From GCA-016699445 sp964555055 (GTDB lineage: Bacteria > UBA10199 > JACPAL01 > GCA-016699445), in contig CAZKQW010000001.1 of assembly GCA_964555055.1 (NCBI GenBank), positions 186,001 to 250,000 on the forward strand: 64,000 nt of DNA, read 5' to 3'. The translations under genes and the position numbers were made by a program. Shown here piece after piece: positions 7,015 through 15,964 of the stretch. How positions within the stretch are numbered: the stretch's first letter is position 1; every line of letters starts with the position of its first letter. The notes beneath the pieces are model-generated. The model worked only from the letters and a program-made list of their open reading frames with translations. It searched no databases and was not told the origin of the DNA.

Positions 7015-9429
7015 TTATTCCCGAACCACCCGGCACGAACACCCACCGCTGGAGTCCGCCGAAGTCACGCCCGGAGAAGGACCGCCGCCCCCGGCGCCGC
7101 TGGTTCCAGACACGCCACCGCTGCCACTGGATCCGCTGACTCCGGACACGCCGCCGCTGCCGCCTGATGTACCGCCGGTTCCGGAAGCTCCGCCACTCCC
7201 ACCTGATCCGCCGCTGCCGGAAGGTCCACCGGCACCACCGGTATTAAAAGAGGGGCCGTTTAAATCAAAAGACAGTAGGCCACCAAGTCCACCCGCATAT
7301 AAACTCCTCGGGCCAATAGAAATCGTCTGGGTTCTTAACCAGGCAATTCGAGGACTCCAGGCAGAAAGAGCATAAGAAGGTAAAGAAACGGACATAAGAC
7401 CTTCTCTAGTGTAAAGAGTATCCGAAACTTGTGTAAATAAGCCGCCCGCATATAAATTAGGACCTTGTATGGACACGGCATAAACATCGCCGCGTGGACT
7501 TAACGCAGTCGAATCCCTTTGAATGGCTCCCATACCGGAATCCAAAGCGACGAGACTAAGAACCGCCTGGCCGCCTACTTGGGAAAACTCACCGCCCGCG
7601 TAAACCACAGGGCCAGAAGAAGTGAGGGCATGGATGTCGTTATTTGTTCCTGGATCCCACGAAGTATAACCACCGTCGGCCGTATTCCAAGCGGCGCCGT
7701 AGCCCCTTGTTATACGTCCACCGCTCCCGTTACCGATGCTTTGAAAACGGCCTCCCGCATAGAGGGTCGTTTCATTCAGCGCTAATGAATGGACGGCATC
7801 ATCGGGATCTGGATTCCATGCTGGGACGACGACCCCCGTCGTAAGATTCAAAGCCGCCAAGTATCTCCGTGCTTCGCCCCCGATATTCGTAAAATAGCCT
7901 CCCGCATAGAGCGTATTCTCTCGAATCGCGAGAGCACTCACGTAGTTATTTGGGTTAGGCATCCATTCCGGGACTAAGGCCCCCGAAGACGCTTGCAAAA
8001 CGCTTAAATTTTGCCTCCTGGATATCCCTTCGTGCTGAAAAAGACCGCCTACATAAAGTCTTTCCTGGTTTAACAAGAGAGTAGAGACGCTGCCCCCCGC
8101 GCTCAATGAGTGATTCCATGCGGAAATAGGCTCGCCGGAGGTCCCGTCGAGGGCCGCTAGAATGTTCTTAGCTACGCCCGACTGGCTTCCAACGAAATTA
8201 AACTCGCCCCCGACATAAACGACGGCTCCGGACGGAACGATGGCGCTCACCGGGTTGTTGGCGTGAGGATCCCACGAACTCAACGTGCGCGAGCCCAACA
8301 AGATATTCCAAGAGGCTAGACGATTACGGCTGATTACAATTCCCCTTTCATCCTGGACATTACTGAAATAACCTCCCGCGTATAAAGTGGAGGGCGTTAG
8401 GTAAAGTGTCTGGACGATATTGTTAGGATTAGGGCTCCAATCGGAAATTAATTCTCCTAAAGATGCGTTCAAAGCGGCCAAGTAGTATTTCCTTACGCTT
8501 CCCACGTACGAAAAACCACCGCCTAAATAGACCGTCGAATCCGTTGCGGCTAGAGCATAAACGGAACCGTTCACATTCGGATTCCAAGAAGTGACGAGGT
8601 TATTGGATCCGAGCGTAAAAGCAGCTAGCCGCTCGACGGCTTGGCCCCCTATTGTCGTAAAGCTACCGCCGACATAAAGCTTGGAGGCATTCATGGCGAG
8701 ACTGAAAACCTCAGCATTCGGATTCGGGTTCCAAGCTCTCAACTCCCCCGTGTTCGCGTTCAAAGCAGCCAGAAAAGCTCTCTCTTCACCGCCGACATGA
8801 TCGAAATACCCCCCGATATACAACGTATCCCCGTGAATCAGCATGGAGACGACTGCGCGGTTCAAACTCGGATTCCACTGAGGTAAAGCTAGTCCGGTCC
8901 CCGCATTAAGAGCCGCCAAATAACTTCTAGACGCGCCCCCTATTGTCGTAAAGCTACCGCCGACGTACAAAACAGATCCGTTTAAAAGAAGGGAGTAAAT
9001 AATATCATAACTACTTCCCACCGGGTTGGGGTTCCACTCCGGATCCACGGAAAAGTCCGGCCGGATGTGGACGAGGTTATTGATGAAATGGGAACCGACT
9101 TTGACGAACCGTCCTCCCACATACCAGCCTCCCGCTTCATCGGGAACCACTGCCTTCACTTCTCCAACGATCTTTGGGAACCTGCTGAGAGCCGCTCCAT
9201 TCGCGTCGATCGGCACCCCGCCTCCCATATAAGGCCCGACCCGCGTGAAATCCCCGCCTATATAAAGGCGGTCCGTGGACGCATCGTAAGCCGTCGCATT
9301 AACACTTCCGTTGGTCGTCGTGAAGTCGGTGTTCGGCAGGTCCGCGATGGCGAAAAGCGGGACCGTTTTGGCGAAAAATGAACAGAACAACAAAAAGAGA
9401 ACGGATTTTTTCGATGTGAAGGAATTCAT
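7015..9429 (-). CDS. Secreted delta-60-repeat (DUF5122-like) beta-propeller protein with GGCSC tail
   Basis: 804 residues with a signal peptide (KKSVLFLLFCSFFAKTVPLFA) and about a dozen ~50-residue repeats of the form LYVGGSFTTIGG, then LAALNA-x-TG, then a WNPNPN turn, as in delta-60 repeat propellers. The repeats fill residues ~35-720. A Gly/Ser-rich linker follows, and the protein ends SSGGCSCRVVRE. The GGCSC element resembles the start of the MYXO-CTERM sorting signal, but the hydrophobic helix and Arg cluster that normally follow are missing. Probably an exposed surface protein; no enzyme motif is seen. It is the first gene of a likely operon with the CSLREA protein. Its upstream region is extremely AT-rich. 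Confidence 0.82.
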   Translation of the reverse strand: MNSFTSKKSVLFLLFCSFFAKTVPLFAIADLPNTDFTTTNGSVNATAYDASTDRLYIGGDFTRVGPYMGGGVPIDANGAALSRFPKIVGEVKAVVPDEAGGWYVGGRFVKVGSHFINNLVHIRPDFSVDPEWNPNPVGSSYDIIYSLLLNGSVLYVGGSFTTIGGASRSYLAALNAGTGLALPQWNPSLNRAVVSMLIHGDTLYIGGYFDHVGGEERAFLAALNANTGELRAWNPNPNAEVFSLAMNASKLYVGGSFTTIGGQAVERLAAFTLGSNNLVTSWNPNVNGSVYALAATDSTVYLGGGFSYVGSVRKYYLAALNASLGELISDWSPNPNNIVQTLYLTPSTLYAGGYFSNVQDERGIVISRNRLASWNILLGSRTLSSWDPHANNPVSAIVPSGAVVYVGGEFNFVGSQSGVAKNILAALDGTSGEPISAWNHSLSAGGSVSTLLLNQERLYVGGLFQHEGISRRQNLSVLQASSGALVPEWMPNPNNYVSALAIRENTLYAGGYFTNIGGEARRYLAALNLTTGVVVPAWNPDPDDAVHSLALNETTLYAGGRFQSIGNGSGGRITRGYGAAWNTADGGYTSWDPGTNNDIHALTSSGPVVYAGGEFSQVGGQAVLSLVALDSGMGAIQRDSTALSPRGDVYAVSIQGPNLYAGGLFTQVSDTLYTREGLMSVSLPSYALSAWSPRIAWLRTQTISIGPRSLYAGGLGGLLSFDLNGPSFNTGGAGGPSGSGGSGGSGGASGTGGTSGGSGGVSGVSGSSGSGGVSGTSGAGGGGPSPGVTSADSSGGCSCRVVRE
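7037..7138 (-). repeat. 102-bp direct repeat, copy B: shared C-terminal tail module
   Basis: Partner of 5264-5365 (2 mismatches in 102 bp), located at the 3' end of the delta-60 propeller gene. It encodes the last part of the Gly/Ser linker and the PSPGVTSADSSGGCSC end. The last few codons diverge: HVLRNP in the other gene, RVVRE here. Confidence 0.9.
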
Positions 9430-9811
9430 TTTTTATTTCTCCATTTCATTTCCATAGTATTATTTACGGACGTTTCCGAACCATCCGGCACAAAAGCCAA
9501 GGCACGAATCCTTAAACCGAAAATTTTATCACAAGTTTCCGTTTGTATATCCACCTTCGATGCTGTGTTTCGGTAAAAAAGTGTTTCCTTTTCAGCAAAC
9601 AAACGAGATTTTTATTTTTCAAAAATTTATCAAAAATAAACTTTGATAATTATTTTATTAAAAAAGTTAATAATTTTAAATTATTAAATACATTAAATTT
9701 GAAAGTTTTATCAATTTAGCGCACCGCATCAAAATCGTGTTTCAGAATGTCACGTGTGATCCAGAGAGCACAGACCTGGCTTTCTTCGCTCGAATCTCTT
9801 AGTGCGGAAAC
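9430..9811. other. 382-bp AT-rich divergent intergenic region
   Basis: No gene or RNA was recognised. It separates the minus-strand propeller gene from the plus-strand lhr gene and must hold both promoters. Positions ~9590-9720 are almost pure A/T, unlike the surrounding sequence, and contain the 21-bp palindrome listed separately. No convincing -35/-10 pair was found for either direction. Such composition is compatible with an UP-element or a nucleoid-protein-silenced promoter, which is inference only. Confidence 0.5.
9667..9687. repeat. Perfect 21-bp AT palindrome
   Basis: TTAATAATTT (9667-9676), a central T (9677) and AAATTATTAA (9678-9687) form a perfect inverted repeat with 10-bp arms. 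The sequence is pure A/T, so chance formation in this AT-rich tract is plausible. An operator or cruciform role is possible. Confidence 0.4.
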
Positions 9812-12800
9812 ATGCACGGCGCTTTGAATTTTTTCCATCCTCTGGTAGCCCAATGGTTTCGAGGCCGTTTCGGAACACCAACGGAACCCCAAATTTTCGG
9901 ATGGTCGGCTATCCAGGCGGGGAAGGATACGCTAATCGCGGCTCCTACAGGTTCCGGAAAAACATTGGCGGCTTTTCTCTCTTGCCTCGACGGCCTTGTA
10001 AGAGCGGGTTTGGAGGGGTCCTTACGGGACGAAACGACAGTTCTTTACGTCTCCCCCCTCAAGGCGCTGAATAACGACATCCAAAAAAATTTGAGGACGC
10101 CTCTGGGCGAGCTTGTCAAAACAGCCATCGCGAAGGGGCTATCGCTTCCGGAGATCCGCACCGCCGTGCGCACGGGCGACACGCCGTCCGGCGAGCGCTC
10201 GGCGATGATCAAAAAGCCGCCCCATATCCTTATCACGACCCCCGAATCCCTCTATCTCCTACTCACCTCCGAAAGCGGGCGGAGGATCCTCGCCACCGTC
10301 CGTACCGTTATTATCGACGAGATCCATGCGGTAGCACGCGATAAGCGGGGGGCGCATCTCGCGATTTCCCTAGAACGCCTCGATCGCCTAGCGACGTTAC
10401 GGCCTAACCGCCCCCTCCGCATAGGTCTCTCCGCCACGCAAAAGCCGATCGACGAGATCGCTCGCTTCCTCGTCGGCACGAAGGCGGCGGCAAGATCCGA
10501 TTGCGCCATCATCGACGCAGGCCATAAACGCCGCATGGATTTGCGAATTGAGATTCCCAAAGAAGAGTTTTCGGCGGTGGCCTCGAAAGAATTATGGGAG
10601 GACACCTATAATCGCATCGCCGAATTGATCCTCGAGCATAAAAGCACGCTTGTCTTCGTCAACACCCGCCGCCTCGTCGAACGTACCACACACGCCTTGG
10701 AAAAGCGCTTGGGAGAGAATGTTGTCGGCGCGCACCATGGAAGTCTCTCGAAAGAAATCCGCCTCAAAGCGGAAGAAAACCTCAAGGCCGGTAAGAGCCG
10801 GGCCGTCGTCGCCACGGCATCGCTCGAACTCGGGATCGACGTCGGCGACATCGACCTCGTCTGCCACATCGGCAGCCCCCGCAATCTCTCGGTCGGCCTC
10901 CAACGCATCGGTCGCGCCGGCCATGCGCCGTCGGGAGACGCTAAGCCGTTGGTCGTGCCCAAAGGCCGGATCTTCCCGGTGACCCGCGACGAATTGATCG
11001 AGTGCGCCGCCTTCGTCCGCGGCGTGCACCGCGGGCATTTGGAAAAGACGAAAATCCCCGACTACCCTCTCGATATCTTGGCCCAGCAAATCGTCGCCAT
11101 CGTCGCTTCCGAAGAAAAGGATGTCCCTCAGGACGCTCTCTTCGATGTTATCCGCGGCGCTTGGCCTTACGCACGGCTTCCACGCGAGGACTTCGATGCC
11201 GTGGTCACGATGCTTGCCGAGGGCATCTCGACGGCCCGAGGCTCGAAGGGTGCTTGGCTCCACCGCGACGGCATGACGGGCGTCTTGCGCCCGCGCCGCG
11301 GAGCCCGCCTCGCGGCGTTGACCTCCGGCGGAGCGATCCCCGACAATTTCACGTACGCCGTGGTGAAAGAACCCGAAGGCCTCACCGTAGGCACCTTAGA
11401 AGAAGACTTCGCAGTGGAGAGTTTGGCCGGAGATATTTTCCTGCTGGGCAACAGCTCCTGGCGCATTAAGCGCGTGGAAGCGGGACGCGTGCGCGTCGAG
11501 GACGCCCATGGGCAACCCCCGACGATTCCCTTTTGGCTTGGGGAAGCTCCCGGGCGTAGCGCCGAACTCTCGCTCGAAGTCTCCGATCTGCGCGAAGGGC
11601 TCGAACCGCTTTTAGACCCTTCCCGCTTCGCGGAGGCGCAGGCTTTTCTAGAGACGGAATGCGGCATGCCGCCGGCGGGCGCTCTCCAAGCCCTGAACTA
11701 CTTGAGCCAAGCCAAGCAGGGCTTAGGGTGCCTGCCGACGCAAAAGACCTTGGTCGCCGAACGCTTCTTCGACGAGGGCGGTGGCATGCAGTTGGTCGTC
11801 CATGCGCCGTTCGGAGGCCGCTTGAACCGCGCCTTCGGCCTCGCGCTGCGCAAACGTTTCTGCGCGGGTTTCAATTTCGAGCTCCAAGCCGCGGCCACCG
11901 ACGACGGGATCCTGCTCTCGCTGGGACCGCAACACAGCTTCCCCCTCGAATCGGTCTTCGGATTTCTATCCTCGAAGACGGTCCAGGAGTGCCTCGAACA
12001 AGCCGTCCTGGACTCCCCCATCTTCGGCGTGCGTTGGCGCTGGAACGCGACGCGCTCCCTCGCCCTCCTCCGGCAAATGGGAGGGAAACGGCTCCCTCCC
12101 ATCATCCAACGCATGCGCAGCGACGACCTTCTCGCGGCGGCCTTTCCCGACCAAGCCGCGTGTCAGGAGAACGTCGAACGGCCGATCAAAATTCCCGATC
12201 ATCCTTTGGTAAACGAGACCTTGCGCGACTGCCTTCATGAAGCCATGGACTTAGAGGGATTGACGGGGCTTCTGAAAAAAATTGAAAGCGGGGAAATTAC
12301 CCTGGTCGCCAAGGACACGCCGACGCCGTCACCCTTGAGCCATGAGATCCTGAATTCGAATCCCTACACCTATCTCGACGACGCGCCCTTGGAGGAACGC
12401 CGCGCCCGGGCCGTCGTCACGCGCCGCACGCTCTCGCCGGAGGATTTGAGCGCGTTCGGCTCCTTGGACGAGGCGTCGATCCGGAGCGTCGAGGAGGAGA
12501 TTTGGCCCGACGTGAGGAACGCCGACGAGCTGGCGGATACGTTGCGCGAGTGGATCCTCGTCCCGGAAAAAGCGGTGCCCGAATCTTGGAGAGGTTGGCT
12601 CCGAGACTTGATCGCACAAGGCCGCGCTCTACGCCTCGAAGCCGCAGATTCCCCCATCGTCTCCGCGGAAAAAAAGGAAACCGCATTCAAGGCATGGAAA
12701 GGCGAAGAAGACGCGGTGGCCAGCGTGCTCCAGGGTTGGCTCCCGGTTTCGGGACCGGCTTCCGTGGAAGGATGGGCCGTCCGAACCGGTTTGCCGGCAG

Positions 12801-14152
12801 CGGCGGTCTCGCTGGCCCTCGTGCAATTGGAATCCGTTGGCGTCGTCCTGCGGGGACGATTCAACCGTTCCGCCATTGAAAGCGGCACTGAAGAATTCTG
12901 CCATCGCGATGTCCTGGCGCGCATCCACCGACGGTGTCTCGCGCGCTTGCGTAACGAGATCGCTCCCGTCACCACGGCCCAATTCGTCCAGTACTTATGC
13001 GTTTGGCAACACGTCGCCCCCGGCACTCAGCTCCACGGGACGGCCGGGCTCGCCGAAGTCATCGGCCAACTCCAAGGCCTGCAGCTCCCCGCGGCCGATT
13101 GGGAAGAGGAAATCTTCCCGGCCCGCGTCGCGGATTACGACCCTTCCCTTTTGGACGAAATCTGCCTGAACGGCACGGTCGCTTGGGGACGCCTCTCGCC
13201 CACCCTGACGGAAAGCGATACGGAAAGTGGCGATGAAATTCTTGACGTCCCACTTTCTAAAATCCGACGCCGGGCCGCCCCGAATGGCAATACGCCCCTC
13301 TCGCTTCTTCTGAGGCAAGACCTTCCGTGGATCCTCGAAACGACAGGAAGTCGGGAGCCGCTCGAAGAGAAACTAATGGAGGAATTAGGACCCGCAGCAC
13401 GCGACCTCTACGAGATCTTACGGAAACAAGGCGCGATGTTCTTCAATGAACTCCAAGGCGTGACCGGCCGCTTGCGCACCGATCTCGATCAGGCCTTGTG
13501 GGAACTCGTCGCCGCCGGCCTCATCACTTCCGACGGATTTTCGGGTTTGCGGAATCTCCTGAATCCCGCGCGGCGACGCGAAAAAGACCGTCTTCTTTCC
13601 CTCTACTCCCGCTCGCACCGGCCTTTTTTAGCGGGCCCCGGGGGGCGTTGGTCCCTTTTCCGTGGGGTACGACAATCCGTCCCCGAGGAAGGTACCTTAG
13701 GCGAAACGAAGGCGATCGAAAATCTGGCCATCCAATACTTGCACCGTTGGGGCGTCGTCTTCCGCGATATGGTGATCCGCGAATCGGCCGGCATCCCTTG
13801 GCGCGTCTTGCTCAACATTTACCGACGTTTGGAGGCTCGCGGGGAAATCCGAGGCGGCCGCTTTGCAGAGGCCTTCGCCGGAGAGCAATTCGCCCTGCCG
13901 GAAGCCGTCGAGACGCTCCGAGCCGTGCGGCGTCAGGAAGAAAAAGGGATCCAAACGAAGATCACGATTTCCGCCACCGATCCTTTGAACGTGACGGGGA
14001 TCCTAACCCCGCCGCCCCGCATCCCGGCGACGCGGTCCCGGCAAGTCACTTGGACGAACGGAGTGCCGGCCAAGACATCACCATCTCTTTTAAGCATGAG
14101 GCCACGGACTCTTCCAACCCTTCGAGGCTATAACCTCCCTCGAGGACGTTGA
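9812..14152 (+). CDS. lhr: Lhr-type ATP-dependent DNA helicase (large helicase-related)
   Basis: 1446 residues, matching full-length bacterial Lhr (about 1500). Superfamily 2 motifs are clear: Walker A APTGSGKT at 44-51, DEIH at ~169-172, SAT at ~206, and motif VI QRIGRAGH at ~364-371. The middle contains the Lhr winged-helix/core segment. The C-terminal third ends with the family's conserved close SATDPLNVTGILTPPPRIPA followed by a variable tail. Lhr is a 3'-5' helicase linked to repair of DNA damage and crosslinks. The last ~107 bp overlap the 3' end of the convergent deacetylase gene. The conserved C-terminal motif reaches into that overlap, so the overlap is real, though the final ~25 residues look unconserved. 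Confidence 0.93.
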   Translation: MHGALNFFHPLVAQWFRGRFGTPTEPQIFGWSAIQAGKDTLIAAPTGSGKTLAAFLSCLDGLVRAGLEGSLRDETTVLYVSPLKALNNDIQKNLRTPLGELVKTAIAKGLSLPEIRTAVRTGDTPSGERSAMIKKPPHILITTPESLYLLLTSESGRRILATVRTVIIDEIHAVARDKRGAHLAISLERLDRLATLRPNRPLRIGLSATQKPIDEIARFLVGTKAAARSDCAIIDAGHKRRMDLRIEIPKEEFSAVASKELWEDTYNRIAELILEHKSTLVFVNTRRLVERTTHALEKRLGENVVGAHHGSLSKEIRLKAEENLKAGKSRAVVATASLELGIDVGDIDLVCHIGSPRNLSVGLQRIGRAGHAPSGDAKPLVVPKGRIFPVTRDELIECAAFVRGVHRGHLEKTKIPDYPLDILAQQIVAIVASEEKDVPQDALFDVIRGAWPYARLPREDFDAVVTMLAEGISTARGSKGAWLHRDGMTGVLRPRRGARLAALTSGGAIPDNFTYAVVKEPEGLTVGTLEEDFAVESLAGDIFLLGNSSWRIKRVEAGRVRVEDAHGQPPTIPFWLGEAPGRSAELSLEVSDLREGLEPLLDPSRFAEAQAFLETECGMPPAGALQALNYLSQAKQGLGCLPTQKTLVAERFFDEGGGMQLVVHAPFGGRLNRAFGLALRKRFCAGFNFELQAAATDDGILLSLGPQHSFPLESVFGFLSSKTVQECLEQAVLDSPIFGVRWRWNATRSLALLRQMGGKRLPPIIQRMRSDDLLAAAFPDQAACQENVERPIKIPDHPLVNETLRDCLHEAMDLEGLTGLLKKIESGEITLVAKDTPTPSPLSHEILNSNPYTYLDDAPLEERRARAVVTRRTLSPEDLSAFGSLDEASIRSVEEEIWPDVRNADELADTLREWILVPEKAVPESWRGWLRDLIAQGRALRLEAADSPIVSAEKKETAFKAWKGEEDAVASVLQGWLPVSGPASVEGWAVRTGLPAAAVSLALVQLESVGVVLRGRFNRSAIESGTEEFCHRDVLARIHRRCLARLRNEIAPVTTAQFVQYLCVWQHVAPGTQLHGTAGLAEVIGQLQGLQLPAADWEEEIFPARVADYDPSLLDEICLNGTVAWGRLSPTLTESDTESGDEILDVPLSKIRRRAAPNGNTPLSLLLRQDLPWILETTGSREPLEEKLMEELGPAARDLYEILRKQGAMFFNELQGVTGRLRTDLDQALWELVAAGLITSDGFSGLRNLLNPARRREKDRLLSLYSRSHRPFLAGPGGRWSLFRGVRQSVPEEGTLGETKAIENLAIQYLHRWGVVFRDMVIRESAGIPWRVLLNIYRRLEARGEIRGGRFAEAFAGEQFALPEAVETLRAVRRQEEKGIQTKITISATDPLNVTGILTPPPRIPATRSRQVTWTNGVPAKTSPSLLSMRPRTLPTLRGYNLPRGR

Positions 14153-15014
14153 TCAGTTTGCCTCCGGCATGGCGCTCAGCGACTTCCAATAAACGCTTCT
14201 GCATGGAGCCGAATCCCGCGCCCGTGACTTCCATGCCACCCAAAGGGTCGTCGCGGTGCGCGTCGTAACCCGCGGACACGAGGATCAAGTCGGGCTGGTA
14301 GGCGTCGATCGCCGGGATGATTTCTTGGTCGAAGACCTTTAGGTACTCTTCGTCGCCTTCTCCGCCCTCGAACGTCGCGTTCAACGTATAGCCCTTGCCC
14401 GGACCCTGCCCTTCCTCGCGGCGCGAGCCGGTTCCGGGATAAAAGGGATAGCGGTGCGTCGAGAGATAAAAGACATCGGCTCGCTCGTAGAAGGACCACT
14501 GCGTGCCGTTGCCGTGGTGGACGTCGTAGTCCATGATAGCCACGCGTTTGGCGTCGTGGCGCCTGAGGGCGTACTCGGCGGCGATGGCGACGTTGTTGAA
14601 GAAACAAAACCCCATGGCGCGCTCGCGCTCCGCGTGGTGGCCCGGAGGCCGCACGAAGGCGAAGGCGTTTTTCGCCTGTGCGTTCATGACGCGGTCGACG
14701 CACTCCAACAGGCCGCCGACGGCCAAAGAAGCGGCCTCCCACGTATGAGGCGACGCATGGGTGTCGGGATCGAGATCGACATGATGGCCGGCGGTTTGCC
14801 TCACTTTAGAAACGTGCTCGCTGTCGTGGATGAGGGAGATCTCCTCGTCGGTCGCGAGACGGGGCTTGAGTTCGACGATCTTTCCGGGATGATCGTGTTT
14901 CACCCGGTCGATCGCCTTCTTCGAGGCGCGCAGGCGATCGGGCCTTTCCGGATGCCCGGCTCCCGGCTCGTGCAGAAGGTAATGATCGTCCCAAAGGATG
15001 GCGGTCGGGTCCAT
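14046..15014 (-). CDS. Histone deacetylase family (class II/acetoin-utilisation-like) hydrolase
   Basis: 322 residues from the ATG at 15014 (a TTG at 15050 in the same frame would add 12 residues; neither has a clear ribosome binding site). HDAC-family catalytic features: paired His126/127 in RPPGHHAE, then the metal-binding DYDVHHGNGT (Asp164 and His166), and a GYDAHRDDPLGG stretch holding the second Asp ligand. A Gly-rich close (VLEGGYSLEGL) is also typical. Bacterial members deacetylate small acetylated amines or proteins using zinc. It is convergent with lhr (107-bp overlap) and divergent from tatA/B. The substrate cannot be read from sequence. Confidence 0.9.
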   Translation of the reverse strand: MDPTAILWDDHYLLHEPGAGHPERPDRLRASKKAIDRVKHDHPGKIVELKPRLATDEEISLIHDSEHVSKVRQTAGHHVDLDPDTHASPHTWEAASLAVGGLLECVDRVMNAQAKNAFAFVRPPGHHAERERAMGFCFFNNVAIAAEYALRRHDAKRVAIMDYDVHHGNGTQWSFYERADVFYLSTHRYPFYPGTGSRREEGQGPGKGYTLNATFEGGEGDEEYLKVFDQEIIPAIDAYQPDLILVSAGYDAHRDDPLGGMEVTGAGFGSMQKRLLEVAERHAGGKLINVLEGGYSLEGLEESVASCLKEMVMSWPALRSSK

Positions 15015-15079
15015 GTGCGCGAGATTAATGTCGGGACTAAAGCCTTGCAACTTTCCTTTGGGATGCTAACCGACACCCC

Positions 15080-15238
15080 ATGTTCGGACTCGGCACCGGA
15101 GAACTCCTCGTCGTCATGGTATTGGCCCTGATCTTCATAGGGCCCGAGAAGCTGCCGGGCTTCGCCACGTCGATCGGAAAATTCGTCCGCCAGCTCAAAA
15201 ATACGGTCGATGAAATCAAAACCGACCTCAAAGAATAA
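15080..15238 (+). CDS. tatA: Sec-independent translocase subunit TatA/TatB
   Basis: A 52-residue protein: one N-terminal transmembrane helix (ELLVVMVLALIFI), a hinge GPEKLP and a short amphipathic helix. The Glu at position 8 and GPEKLP hinge are more TatB-like, whereas the short length is TatA-like. It may serve as a single dual-function TatA/B partner of TatC, forming the pore for export of folded twin-arginine substrates. The stop codon TAA shares its last base with the ATG of tatC (TAATG), so the two are translationally coupled. It is among the shortest expected for the family, since the usual long polar C-terminal tail is missing. Confidence 0.87.
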   Translation: MFGLGTGELLVVMVLALIFIGPEKLPGFATSIGKFVRQLKNTVDEIKTDLKE

Positions 15239-15960
15239 TGGAAAAAAAGTCCCTCGTCCAACACCTGACCGAGCTGCGCGCGTGCCTCATCCGCTCGTTC
15301 ATCGGCCTCGCCGTCGGCATGGGCGTCTGCCTGATCTTTTCCAAGGAACTCTTCGTCATCCTCCAAAAACCCCTGTTGGACGTCATGCCGGCTGGTTCCT
15401 CTTTCATCGCCACGTCTCCCCTCGAAGCCCTGGTCACCTACCTGCAAGTCTCGCTCTTGGCGGGGGTTTTCGCTTCGTGTCCGTATCTGATTTATCAAAT
15501 CTGGCTCTTCGTCGCTCCCGGCCTTTTAGCCCATGAGAAGAAAGCGGCCTTCGCCTTCGTCGCCTTCGCTTCGTTTTTTTTCGTCGGCGGGGCGTTATTC
15601 GGCTATTTCTTCATCTTTCCCGTCGGCTTCAAATTCTTCGTCACCGTGCTGGAAGGCACGGGCATCCGTTTTCTCCCGCAGATGGAGGATTACTTAAGCT
15701 TCATTTCCAAAATGCTCTTAACCTTCGGGTTGATCTTCGAATTGCCCCTGGTGATCGTAGGCACGGCCCACATGGGCCTGGTCCGACGCGAGATGCTGAC
15801 CCGCGCCCGGCGCTACGTCCTGGTCGCCGTTTTCCTCATCGCCGGAGTCCTGACGCCGGGACCGGACGTCCTGTCCCAATTCCTCTTAGCCCTTCCCTTG
15901 CTGGCGCTTTATGAATTATCGATCGTGGCCGTGTGGTTTTTGGAGAAAAAGAAAAAGTAG
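15238..15960 (+). CDS. tatC: Sec-independent protein translocase TatC
   Basis: 240 residues with the TatC signature. The N-terminal cytoplasmic segment reads LVQHLTELRACLIRS (the signal-peptide-binding H-x-x-E-L-R element). Six predicted membrane helices follow, with the conserved periplasmic FVAPGL-x5-EKKAA region and the later LTPGPDVLSQFLLALPLLALYELSI segment split between helices. TatC recognises the twin-arginine signal of folded exported proteins at the inner membrane. It overlaps tatA/B by one base. The 3' end lies 4 bp from the convergent glutamate synthase-like gene with no visible terminator between. Confidence 0.95.
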   Translation: MEKKSLVQHLTELRACLIRSFIGLAVGMGVCLIFSKELFVILQKPLLDVMPAGSSFIATSPLEALVTYLQVSLLAGVFASCPYLIYQIWLFVAPGLLAHEKKAAFAFVAFASFFFVGGALFGYFFIFPVGFKFFVTVLEGTGIRFLPQMEDYLSFISKMLLTFGLIFELPLVIVGTAHMGLVRREMLTRARRYVLVAVFLIAGVLTPGPDVLSQFLLALPLLALYELSIVAVWFLEKKKK

Positions 15961-15964
15961 GGGT

